Below, one piece after another: positions 1-6,075 of a DNA stretch of 6,192 bases. The notes beneath the pieces were generated by a model that had not been told where the DNA came from, searched no databases, and saw nothing but the letters and a program-made list of their open reading frames with translations. The stretch lies in NCBI GenBank assembly GCA_946886175.1, contig CAMPIA010000079.1:1-6192 (forward strand), read 5' to 3'. Numbering within the stretch: the first letter of the stretch is position 1; the number at the start of each line of letters is the position of its first letter. Origin of the DNA: an uncultured Altererythrobacter sp. (GTDB lineage Bacteria; Pseudomonadota; Alphaproteobacteria; Sphingomonadales; Sphingomonadaceae). The position numbers were made by a program, and so were the translations under genes.

Positions 1-2
1 CG

Positions 3-1091
3 CGGCTGATCCCCTACGCCGCGTTCGGCGACAAGTGGGACGGCGGCACGCCCGACACGCCGGAGAAAGCCCGCGAATGGGTCCGCTGGATCAAGGCAGC
101 CGGCTATCACGGGGCGAAGTTCTTCAACACCGAAACGCCCGCGGTGCTGGCCGCCGCACTCGACGAGGCGGACCAGCAGGGCCTCGGCACCGTGGCGCAT
201 CTGGCGCAGACGGGCGTGGCGCAGGTCAACGCGCGCAAGGCGGTCGAACTCGGGCTCGACGGGGTGACGCACTTCTACGGCCATTTCGAGAGCCTGCTGG
301 AAGACGGCGTCGTCCCCGAATATCCGGCGGGCTACAATTACATGAACGAGCAGGACCGGTTCGGCTGGGCCGCGCGGATCGCCGACGAGATCGTCGAGCC
401 GGGCAGCGAGGAGTGGGACGAATACGTCGATTTCCTGGTCGAGAGCGGGGTGACGCTGAGCCCCACTTTCAACATCTATTCCGCCAGCCGCGACGTGATG
501 CGCGCGCGCACGCTCGAATGGCACGAGAAGTACACGCTGCCTTCGCTGATGAACTTCTACGAGCCGAGCCTGACCAACCACGGCAGCTACTATCACGACT
601 GGTCGACCGAGGACGAAGTCGCGTGGCGGCATTTCTACGCCCCGTGGATGCGGCTGACCAACGAGTTCAAGAACGAGGGCGGCCGCGTCACCGCCGGGTC
701 GGACCCGGGCTATATCTACCAGACCTGGGGCTTCGCCTATATCGGCGAACTGGAAATGCTGCGCGAGGCGGGGCTGAGCCCGCTCGAAGTGATCCAGGCG
801 GCAACGATCAACGGCGCGCGCGAAATCTACGAGCCCAAGGGCATCGAGCCGCCGATGGGCCGGATCGCGGCGGGCAAGCTGGCCGATCTGGTGATCGTGC
901 CCGAAAACCCGCTCGACAATCTGAAGGTCCTCTACGGCACCGGCCACAAGCGGCTCAACCGCGAGACCAACGTGCTGGAAACGGTCGGCGGGGTGCGCTG
1001 GACGATCAAGGACGGGATCGTTTACGACGCGCCCGCCCTGCTCGAAAGCGTGGCGGCGATGGTGGCGGCGGAGAAGGCGGCTAATCCCTGA
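3..1091 (+). CDS. Imidazolonepropionase-like amidohydrolase, C-terminal part (5' end outside window)
   Basis: The frame is open from base 3 to the TGA at 1089-1091 and gives 362 residues; the true start lies upstream. The visible part covers most of a metal-dependent TIM-barrel hydrolase of the amidohydrolase superfamily (COG1228-like). Residues that fit the metal site are Lys39 in HGAKFF (the usual position of the bridging lysine), His66 in VAHLAQ, His90 in GVTHFYG and Asp234 in AGSDPG. These are followed by the typical helix SPLEVIQAATINGARE and the tail GRIAAGKLADLVIV, which folds back as the composite beta domain. Family knowledge: such enzymes hydrolyse C-N bonds in cyclic amides, imides or dipeptides, and many secreted members act on peptides. 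The substrate cannot be read from this fragment, and any signal peptide would be in the missing N-terminus. A palindromic repeat begins one base after the stop. The family call is firm; the substrate is unknown. Confidence 0.92.
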   Translation, partial: RLIPYAAFGDKWDGGTPDTPEKAREWVRWIKAAGYHGAKFFNTETPAVLAAALDEADQQGLGTVAHLAQTGVAQVNARKAVELGLDGVTHFYGHFESLLEDGVVPEYPAGYNYMNEQDRFGWAARIADEIVEPGSEEWDEYVDFLVESGVTLSPTFNIYSASRDVMRARTLEWHEKYTLPSLMNFYEPSLTNHGSYYHDWSTEDEVAWRHFYAPWMRLTNEFKNEGGRVTAGSDPGYIYQTWGFAYIGELEMLREAGLSPLEVIQAATINGAREIYEPKGIEPPMGRIAAGKLADLVIVPENPLDNLKVLYGTGHKRLNRETNVLETVGGVRWTIKDGIVYDAPALLESVAAMVAAEKAANP

Positions 1092-1092
1092 T

Positions 1093-1216
1093 CCGTCATT
1101 GCGAGCCGCCGCAGCCGGCGCGGCAATCCAAGGTGCGAAGCCCGTACGAGCCACAGCGGCCGCGGAGGGCGGAGCCCTCGGGTCCATGGATTGCTTCGCT
1201 TCGCTCGCAATGACGG
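1093..1216. repeat. Palindromic intergenic repeat with 13-bp terminal inverted repeats
   Basis: The ends are perfect 13-bp inverted repeats: CCGTCATTGCGAG at 1093-1105 and its complement at 1204-1216. Inside lies a second perfect inverted pair, GCAATCCA at 1123-1130 and TGGATTGC at 1187-1194. In the centre is a small GC hairpin, with GAGGGC at 1165-1170, loop GGA and GCCCTC at 1174-1179. Read on the minus strand it encodes the peptide HCERSEAIHG, which I recognise as a common spurious translation of this repeat type in many bacterial genomes. It occupies most of the gap between the amidohydrolase and ABC-F genes. The transcript could form a long hairpin and may end or stabilise the upstream mRNA. 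No T-tract follows, so it is not a standard terminator. The structure is seen directly; the family membership is from memory. Confidence 0.88.
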
Positions 1217-1266
1217 CGGTAGAGGTGCTTGCCGCGCGGCCCGCCCTCGCCTAACCGGCGCGCCTC

Positions 1267-3096
1267 ATGGCGCAACCTCCGATACTCAGCTGGGAAGGCC
1301 TCGGCCTGCAACAGGGCGGCCGCTGGCTGTTCGGCGGGCCCGACCAGGGCAGCGGCGGCATCGACCTGCACGTGGGCCCGCGCGACCGGCTGGCGCTGAT
1401 CGGGCGCAACGGCGCGGGCAAGACCACGCTGTTCCGGCTGATCGAAGGCGAGATCGAGGCCGACCGGGGCCTGCGCAAGATCAAACCGGGCACGCGGATC
1501 GTGGTGCTGGAGCAGGACCCCGACTTTTCCGGCTGCCAGACGCTGATGGACTTCGCGCTGCGCGGCCCGCACGCGCCGGCCGAGCACGAGGTCGAGGCGA
1601 TCGCGGGCCAACTCGGCATCGACATGGCGACGCCCGCCAGCGGCGCGAGCGGCGGCGAGAAGCGCCGCGCGGCGATCGCCAAGGCGCTCGCGCAGGAACC
1701 CGACCTGCTGCTGATGGACGAGCCGACCAACCACCTCGACCTCGCGGCGATCGACTGGCTCGAAGGCTGGCTCGACCGCTACAAGGGCGCATTCGTCGCG
1801 ATCAGCCACGACCGCACGTTTTTGAAGCGCCTGACCCGCGCCACGATCTGGCTCGACCGCGGCGGCTTGCGGCGCAAGGAAATCGGCTTCGGCGGCTACG
1901 AGGCGTGGGAGGAGGCGGTCTACGCCGAGGAAGCGCGCGCGGCGGAAAAGCTCGACGCACGGCTCAAGCTCGAGGCGCACTGGCTCGAACGCGGGGTGAC
2001 CGCGCGGCGCAAGCGCAACCAGGGCCGGCTCGAGAAGCTGTGGCAGATGCGCGCCCAGCGCGCGGCGATGATCGCGCCCAAGGGGACCGCCAAGCTCGGC
2101 CTCGCGAGCGACGATGAGTTCAAGTCGAAGTCGGTGATCGTGGCGGAGGGGGTCAGCAAGTCGTTTGGCGAGCGCCGGATCATCCGCGACTTCACGCTGC
2201 GCATTCAGCGCGGCGACCGGATCGGCGTGGTCGGCGCGAACGGCGCGGGCAAGACGACGCTGCTCAAGCTGCTGACCGGCGAGATCGAACCCGACACGGG
2301 CACGGTCGAGATCTCGAAGAAGCTCACCGGGGTGATGATCGATCAGCAGCGCAGCTTGCTCGAAGGCGACAAGACCGTGCGCGAGGTGCTCGCCGAGGGC
2401 GGCGACTGGATCGACGTGCGCGGGCACCGCAAACACGTGCAGGGCTATCTCAAGGAATTCCTGTTCGATCCCGGCGTCGTCGATACCAAGGTCGGCATCA
2501 TGTCGGGCGGCGAGCGCAGCCGGCTGCTGCTGGCGCGCGAATTCGCCCGCAAGTCGAACCTGCTGGTGCTCGACGAGCCGACCAACGATCTCGACCTCGA
2601 AACGCTCGACCTGCTGCAGGAAGTGATCGCCGACTACGAAGGCACTGTGCTCATCGTCAGCCACGACCGCGATTTCCTCGACCGCACGGTCACGCTCACG
2701 CTCGGCCTCGACGGCAGCGGCTTCGTCGACATCGTCGCGGGCGGCTACGAGGACTGGGACGCCAAGCGGCGCGAGCGATCCTCCCCGTCGCGGGGAGCGG
2801 CATCATCGCGCAGCGATGGCGGAGGGGCGCAGCCCAGGGCGACGAACGCCTCGCCCCCGCCGAAACCCGGCAAGCTCACCTACAAGGATCAGCGCGACTA
2901 CGAACTGCTGCCCGCGCGGATCGAGGAGCTGGAAAGCGCGATCGCGCGCGGCGAGGAAATTCTCGCCGACCCGGAGCTCTATGCCCGCGACCCGCAGAAG
3001 TTCGCCAACATCAGCAAAGGCATCGAAAACGCGCGCGCCGAGAAGGATGCGGCGGAGGAGCGCTGGCTGGCGCTGGCAGAGCTGGTCGAGGGTTAA
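1267..3096 (+). CDS. uup: ABC-F family ATPase, Uup type (609 aa)
   Basis: This is a soluble tandem-ATPase protein with no membrane segments, complete at 609 residues. Domain 1 has Walker A GRNGAGKT (46-53), signature SGGE (128-131), Walker B LLLMDE (147-152) and the H-loop His181. Domain 2 has Walker A GANGAGKT (323-330), SGGE (413-416), LLVLDE (432-437) and His466. DEPTN follows each Walker B, as in ABC-F proteins. The charged helical linker at about 215-270 is the P-site tRNA interaction motif region. Residues 540-609 form a coiled coil containing KDQRDYELLP, the Uup C-terminal domain. ABC-F proteins act on ribosomes, and Uup has been linked to ribosome work and to suppressing precise excision of transposons. 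The start is fixed by an in-frame TAA at 1252-1254, since ATG 1267 is the first start after it. No Shine-Dalgarno sequence is visible. Residues about 504-528 are a low-complexity Ser/Arg/Gly stretch coded by two hairpins (see 2781-2828). The stop overlaps that of the convergent GST gene. Confidence 0.95.
   Translation: MAQPPILSWEGLGLQQGGRWLFGGPDQGSGGIDLHVGPRDRLALIGRNGAGKTTLFRLIEGEIEADRGLRKIKPGTRIVVLEQDPDFSGCQTLMDFALRGPHAPAEHEVEAIAGQLGIDMATPASGASGGEKRRAAIAKALAQEPDLLLMDEPTNHLDLAAIDWLEGWLDRYKGAFVAISHDRTFLKRLTRATIWLDRGGLRRKEIGFGGYEAWEEAVYAEEARAAEKLDARLKLEAHWLERGVTARRKRNQGRLEKLWQMRAQRAAMIAPKGTAKLGLASDDEFKSKSVIVAEGVSKSFGERRIIRDFTLRIQRGDRIGVVGANGAGKTTLLKLLTGEIEPDTGTVEISKKLTGVMIDQQRSLLEGDKTVREVLAEGGDWIDVRGHRKHVQGYLKEFLFDPGVVDTKVGIMSGGERSRLLLAREFARKSNLLVLDEPTNDLDLETLDLLQEVIADYEGTVLIVSHDRDFLDRTVTLTLGLDGSGFVDIVAGGYEDWDAKRRERSSPSRGAASSRSDGGGAQPRATNASPPPKPGKLTYKDQRDYELLPARIEELESAIARGEEILADPELYARDPQKFANISKGIENARAEKDAAEERWLALAELVEG
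2781..2828. repeat. Tandem-hairpin palindromic element inside the ABC-F coding sequence
   Basis: There are two adjacent perfect hairpins. The first is CTCCCCG (2781-2787), loop TCG, CGGGGAG (2791-2797). The second is CATCGC (2804-2809), loop GCA, GCGATG (2813-2818), followed by GCGGAGGGGC. A CTCCCC...GGGGAG hairpin, then a second hairpin, then GGAGGGG is the layout I associate with dispersed intergenic REP-like repeats of sphingomonads and Caulobacter relatives. Here the reading frame stays open through it, giving a segment rich in Ser, Arg and Gly between ATPase domain 2 and the C-terminal coiled coil. The hairpins are seen directly; that they are a mobile or dispersed element is inference. 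The outer limits are uncertain and could extend to about 2775-2840. Confidence 0.6.
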
Positions 3097-3674
3097 CCCA
3101 GGCCCTCCTCGGCCATCGCCTTCTTCACCGAAACGCGCTCCAGGTTCTGCCGGCGATAGTCCTTGATCTCCTCGGGGAGCTCGACCCCGAACTTCTTTGC
3201 CCAGAGCAGCGTTACGAACAGATAGTTGTCGGCCACGGTCGGCCCATCGCCCACGAGCCAGTCCTCGCCCTTCATCAGTTCCGCGGTCAGCCGATACTTC
3301 TTGGCGAGCGCAACCTTCGCTTTCGCCTGCCGCTCGTCGGTGTCGTTGCCGAACAGCGGGTGATAGCCGCCGTGAAGCTCGGTGCCGATAAAGCCGATCC
3401 ATTCGAGCAGCCGGTAGAGATCGGAGCCGGCGGGCAAGGTTCCCGTCCTGTCGGCGACATAGGCGAGGACGGCGGGGTTCTCGGTCAGCAGGTCGAAATC
3501 GTCGGACTCGACCGCCGGGACGTAGCCGCGCGGACTGATCTTGTAGAAATCCTCGCCGTCCTCGGTCTGATGCTTCGACAGATCGACCTTGGTCTTTTCA
3601 TAGTCCTGGCCGCTTTCGACCAGGGCGATGTGCGCGGCAAGGCTGCATGCGCCGGGCGCGTAGTAGAGTTTCAT
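3093..3674 (-). CDS. gst: Beta-class glutathione S-transferase (193 aa)
   Basis: A small cytosolic enzyme that binds glutathione and either conjugates it to electrophiles or handles mixed disulfides. The N-terminal thioredoxin-like domain begins MKLYYAPGACSLAAH. Cys10 is the residue that marks beta-class bacterial GSTs, GYVPAV carries the cis-proline (Pro53), and TENPAVLAYVAD (64-75) contributes to the glutathione site. The helical C-terminal domain contains GPTVADNYLFV (144-154), with the Thr-x-x-Asp N-capping box typical of the fold. At 193 residues it is close to the usual length of about 200. ATG 3674 is preceded by AAAGGA with 8 bases between. The gene lies 56 bp downstream of the DUF6456 gene on the same strand and may be co-transcribed with it. 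Its stop codon overlaps that of the ABC-F gene within TTAA at 3093-3096. An 8-bp inverted repeat sits just upstream of the start. The substrate is unknown. Confidence 0.93.
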   Translation of the reverse strand: MKLYYAPGACSLAAHIALVESGQDYEKTKVDLSKHQTEDGEDFYKISPRGYVPAVESDDFDLLTENPAVLAYVADRTGTLPAGSDLYRLLEWIGFIGTELHGGYHPLFGNDTDERQAKAKVALAKKYRLTAELMKGEDWLVGDGPTVADNYLFVTLLWAKKFGVELPEEIKDYRRQNLERVSVKKAMAEEGLG

Positions 3675-3675
3675 G

Positions 3676-3724
3676 GGAACATTCCTTTCTCCCCGAAGGA
3701 AGGGTTGTTGGCGCGCAATGTTCC
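3676..3724 (-). promoter_or_regulatory. Inverted repeat in the GST mRNA leader, next to the start codon
   Basis: In the minus-strand transcript, GGAACATT (3724 to 3717) can pair perfectly with AATGTTCC (3683 to 3676), enclosing 33 bases. The downstream arm ends one base before the GST ATG. The ribosome binding site AAAGGA (3688 to 3683) sits at the base of the loop and shares its last A with the stem. Such a hairpin could limit ribosome access, or it could be chance. The pairing is seen directly; the regulatory role is inference. Confidence 0.35.
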
Positions 3725-3730
3725 GGCGCG

Positions 3731-4216
3731 TCACCCGATCCGGTAGAAATCCGCCACCCGTTCGAGCGCGATCCGGAGCACCAGCTTGCCGCTGCGCGCG
3801 GGCCAGGCGAGCGCGCGTTCGGCGTCGGGCAGGGTTTCGCAACCGCAAACCACGCGCCAGAGGATATCTTCCAGCCCCTTGCCGGCCTGCGCGATGGCGC
3901 CGTGGAAGCGCTGTTTGGCGGCGATCTGGCGCTCGGTCGGGTTGAGCCCCGCCCCACCCTCCTGCCCGCGCTGGGCCTTGATCCGCACCGCATCCCACCG
4001 CATCGTCACGTTCGGCCCGAGCAGTGCGCGTTCGTAGTCGGCGCGCAGCCGTTCGCCCGCGCCGAACAGGCGATCGTCGAGATGGCCGCGCGCGTGGAGC
4101 CAGGCGAGCGGCGATTCGGCGAGGTTGACCGTCACCGTGCGGCGCTTCCCCTTCGCGGTGCCGCCGCGGCGCGGCCCTTCTTCGGTCAATTCCCGTTCGG
4201 CTAGCTTGCGCGGCAT
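3731..4216 (-). CDS. DUF6456 domain protein of unknown function (161 aa)
   Basis: I recognise this as a DUF6456-type alphaproteobacterial protein by three blocks: NLAESPLAWLHARG (31-44), AGERLRADYERA (53-64) and the C-terminal WPARSGKLVLRIALERVADF (138-157). The start is basic and polar (residues 1-27 are rich in Arg, Lys and Glu). There is no signal peptide or membrane helix, so it is probably cytoplasmic. The middle part (92-137) is predicted-helical in character and contains the pair Cys124-x-Cys126, which is not enough for a metal site on its own. No function is known to me; the basic N-terminus and helical character would be compatible with nucleic acid binding, which is only a guess. 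ATG 4216 is supported by an excellent AGGAGG five bases upstream. It is divergent from the XRE regulator and lies upstream of the GST gene on the same strand. Confidence 0.85.
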   Translation of the reverse strand: MPRKLAERELTEEGPRRGGTAKGKRRTVTVNLAESPLAWLHARGHLDDRLFGAGERLRADYERALLGPNVTMRWDAVRIKAQRGQEGGAGLNPTERQIAAKQRFHGAIAQAGKGLEDILWRVVCGCETLPDAERALAWPARSGKLVLRIALERVADFYRIG

Positions 4217-4221
4217 CGTGT

Positions 4222-4227
4222 CCTCCT
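4222..4227 (-). promoter_or_regulatory. Strong Shine-Dalgarno site of the DUF6456 gene
   Basis: On the minus strand AGGAGG is followed by ACACG and then ATG (4216-4214). It is a full match to the anti-Shine-Dalgarno core at 5-base spacing and settles the start. It is the strongest ribosome binding site in the window. Confidence 0.85.
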
Positions 4228-4296
4228 GAGCATGTGCGAATCACCGCTTGCCAAAACGACATGCTTGTAGGAAAGTGAAAACCATATCGGTTATCT

Positions 4297-4300
4297 GGAG
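4297..4300 (+). promoter_or_regulatory. Ribosome binding site of the XRE regulator (GTG start)
   Basis: GGAG lies six bases before GTG 4307. An in-frame TAG at 4268-4270 blocks any longer version, and the only other near-start codon is CTG 4295, which overlaps the site. GTG 4307 is therefore the likely start. Confidence 0.7.
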
Positions 4301-4306
4301 AGCGCC

Positions 4307-4879
4307 GTGATCAACCGCATTCGCGATATCCGCAAGGAAAAGGGTTGGACCCTCGCCGACCTCGCCGAAGCGTGCGATCCGCCGACCACCGCGCAGACGA
4401 TCGGGCGGCTCGAAACCGGCATGCGCAATCTCTCGATCAAGTGGATGGACCGCATCGGCGCCGCGCTCGATATCGATCCCGAAGCGCTCGTGCGCTCGGA
4501 CAAATCCAGCCATCCGCAAATCGTCGCCACGCTCGGCGCGGCCGGCGCCGAGGCGCTCGCCCGCCCGCGCGACGCGATTGCGCCCACCGAGCTCGGCGGC
4601 GGCGCACCGCTGATCGTGCTCGCGGTGGAAGCCCCGGCCGGGCCCTACCTCGCGGGCGATCAGCTCTGGCTGCGGCAGCTCGACCCCGCCGACGCAGGCC
4701 GCGCGGTCAATCGCGACGTGCTGGTCCCGCGCAAGGGCGGGCGCTTCGCCTTCGGGCGTCTGATCGACCGCCAGGGCAGCCTCGTGGGCCTGCTCCCGCC
4801 CGGCGCGGGGCATAAGCAGCAGGTCGTCGAATCGCCGCCCTGGATCGCGGTCGCCGAGATGCTGGTGCGCAAGCTGTGA
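4307..4879 (+). CDS. XRE-family regulator with degenerate S24-like C-terminal domain (190 aa)
   Basis: Residues 4-58 form a Cro/C1-type helix-turn-helix domain: IRDIRKEKGWTLADLAEA, then TAQTIGRLETGMRNLS, then a helix ending LDIDPEAL. A short linker follows. Residues about 88-190 resemble the LexA/S24 peptidase-like fold, with GDQLWLRQL (117-125), a strand VLVPRKGGRFAFGRLI (138-153) and LLPPG (162-166). In active S24 proteins the first block follows a GxSM catalytic serine, and the later strand carries a catalytic lysine before RL. Here the corresponding places read AGPYLAGDQ and FAFGRLI, so both catalytic residues appear absent. It is therefore more likely a repressor that does not cleave itself, using the domain for dimerisation or ligand sensing. 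The HTH is certain; the S24-like assignment is from pattern only. Its stop overlaps the glycosyltransferase start by 4 bp (GTGA), so the two are coupled. The gene is divergent from the DUF6456 gene. Confidence 0.88.
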   Translation: MINRIRDIRKEKGWTLADLAEACDPPTTAQTIGRLETGMRNLSIKWMDRIGAALDIDPEALVRSDKSSHPQIVATLGAAGAEALARPRDAIAPTELGGGAPLIVLAVEAPAGPYLAGDQLWLRQLDPADAGRAVNRDVLVPRKGGRFAFGRLIDRQGSLVGLLPPGAGHKQQVVESPPWIAVAEMLVRKL

Positions 4880-6063
4880 GCACACGCCCCAAACGGCTGC
4901 TTTCGCTTTCGACGCTCTACCCCAACGCCTGCACGCCGCAGTTCGGCACTTTCGTCGCCCGCTCGCTCGAGGCGCTCGGTGCGCGCGACGACTGGGAGGT
5001 CACGGTGATCAACCCGATCGGCATCCCCCCGCTCGCGCTCGGGCGCTACCGCGCGCTCGCGGCCGCCGCGGTCGACGGGATCGAGCACGGGGTTCAGGTG
5101 CACCGGCCGAGCTATCTGCTGATCCCGCGCATGGGCGGGCGGATCAATCCCGCGATGATCGCCCGCGCCGTGCTCCCGCTCGCCCGCCGGCTGCACGAGC
5201 AGGCGCCGTTCGACCTCGTCGATGCGCAGTTCTTCTATCCCGACGGCCCCGCTGCGGCGTGGATCGCCGGCCAGCTCGGCCTGCCCCATGCGATCAAGGC
5301 GCGCGGATCGGACATCGCCTATTGGGGCGCGAAGGGCTTCGCGCGCGAACAGATGCTGGATGCGGCGCACGGCGCACGCGGGTTGCTGGCGGTGTCGCAC
5401 GCGCTGGCCGGCGACATGGCGGCGCTCGGCATGCCGCCGGGCAAGATCGCGGTGCACTACACCGGGCTCGACCGCGACCGCTTCCGCCCGCTTGCGCATG
5501 CGGGGCTGCGGGCGCGGCTCGGCGAACAGCTCGGCATTCCGCTCGGCGAAAGCGACAAGATCGTCGCCACGGTGGGCGCGCTGATCGACCGCAAGGGCCA
5601 GGATCTGGTGATCGGCGCGATCGCCGGCATTCCGGGCGCGCGGCTGCTGCTGGTCGGCAAGGGCGAGGACGAACAGCACTTGCGCGCACTCGCCGCCGAT
5701 CTCGGAATCGCCGAGCGGGTGCACTTTCTGGGCTCGGTCGATCACGACCTGCTGCCGGTGGTCCTCTCCGCCGCCGACGCGATGGCGCTGCCTTCGAGGA
5801 AGGAGGGCCTCGCCAACGCCTGGGTCGAGGCGCTCGCTTGCGGCACGCCCATCGTCATCTCCGATGCGGGCGGCGCGCGCGAACTGGTGACCACGCCGGA
5901 CGCCGGGTGCATCGTGCCGCGCCGGATCGAGAGCATCGCCGCGGCGCTGCGCAAGCTGTTCGCCGATCCGCCCCCGCGCGAGCGGGTGGCGGCGACGGTC
6001 GAACGATTCGGCTGGCCGACCCACGCGGCCGAGCTCGCCCGGCGCTACGACAACTTCGTCTAG
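4876..6063 (+). CDS. GT4-type glycosyltransferase (395 aa)
   Basis: A retaining GT-B glycosyltransferase of the GT4/group 1 family, which moves a sugar from a nucleotide donor to an acceptor in envelope polysaccharide, lipid or capsule synthesis. The N-terminal acceptor domain includes LSTLYPNACTPQFGTFV (11-27), with the Gly-rich turn typical of the family, and KARGSDI (141-147). The C-terminal donor domain starts around 228 and contains GALIDRKGQDLVI (234-246, Lys240 in the phosphate-contacting KG motif) and LLLVGKGED (257-265). It also holds the E-x7-E pair Glu310 and Glu318 in KEGLANAWVEALACGTPIV, followed by GGARELV (332-338). No membrane helix is visible; such enzymes usually sit at the inner face of the cytoplasmic membrane. 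GTG 4876 lies within the GTGA that ends the regulator gene, which implies translational coupling. No good ribosome binding site of its own is seen. Sugar and acceptor are unknown. No other polysaccharide gene is in view, so it may be a stand-alone enzyme. Confidence 0.93.
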   Translation: MSTRPKRLLSLSTLYPNACTPQFGTFVARSLEALGARDDWEVTVINPIGIPPLALGRYRALAAAAVDGIEHGVQVHRPSYLLIPRMGGRINPAMIARAVLPLARRLHEQAPFDLVDAQFFYPDGPAAAWIAGQLGLPHAIKARGSDIAYWGAKGFAREQMLDAAHGARGLLAVSHALAGDMAALGMPPGKIAVHYTGLDRDRFRPLAHAGLRARLGEQLGIPLGESDKIVATVGALIDRKGQDLVIGAIAGIPGARLLLVGKGEDEQHLRALAADLGIAERVHFLGSVDHDLLPVVLSAADAMALPSRKEGLANAWVEALACGTPIVISDAGGARELVTTPDAGCIVPRRIESIAAALRKLFADPPPRERVAATVERFGWPTHAAELARRYDNFV

Positions 6064-6075
6064 GGCGCCGAGGCG

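Larger units (their letters stand above)
4217..4306. promoter_or_regulatory. Divergent intergenic region between the DUF6456 and XRE regulator genes
   Basis: This is the only divergent gap in the window, so promoters for both transcription units must lie here or just inside the genes. The stretch 4248-4296 is clearly richer in A and T than its surroundings. I could not identify a convincing -35/-10 pair on either strand. TTGTAG (4265-4270), 18 bases before GGTTAT (4289-4294), is the best plus-strand candidate and is weak. Because one flanking gene encodes an XRE regulator, autoregulation through an operator here is plausible but not shown. Confidence 0.5.

Noticed and set aside
35..1084. Plus-strand frame overlapping the amidohydrolase in another phase
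   Set aside because: It has Arg/Gly-rich low-complexity content, while the frame starting at base 3 carries all the amidohydrolase motifs.
1096..2664. Long open frame on the minus strand (522 codons) opposite the ABC-F gene
   Set aside because: It is antisense to a gene with clear ABC-F motifs, its protein is biased in Arg, Ala, Leu and Asp without recognisable domains, and it runs into the palindromic repeat. Such antisense frames are common in very GC-rich DNA.
3675..4262. Possible N-terminal extension of the GST upstream of ATG 3674
   Set aside because: The frame is open, but the extension is Arg/Ala-rich and unlike any GST. It also overlaps the DUF6456 gene in another frame, and ATG 3674 has its own ribosome binding site and matches the conserved GST N-terminus.
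4282..4298. Imperfect palindrome CCATATCGGTTATCTGG as an operator for the XRE regulator
   Set aside because: Only five of eight base pairs match around the centre, which is too weak to call a site.
4660..6024. Long open frame on the minus strand (454 codons) opposite the glycosyltransferase and regulator
   Set aside because: It spans two real plus-strand genes, has strongly biased composition and no recognisable domain. It is a codon-bias shadow.
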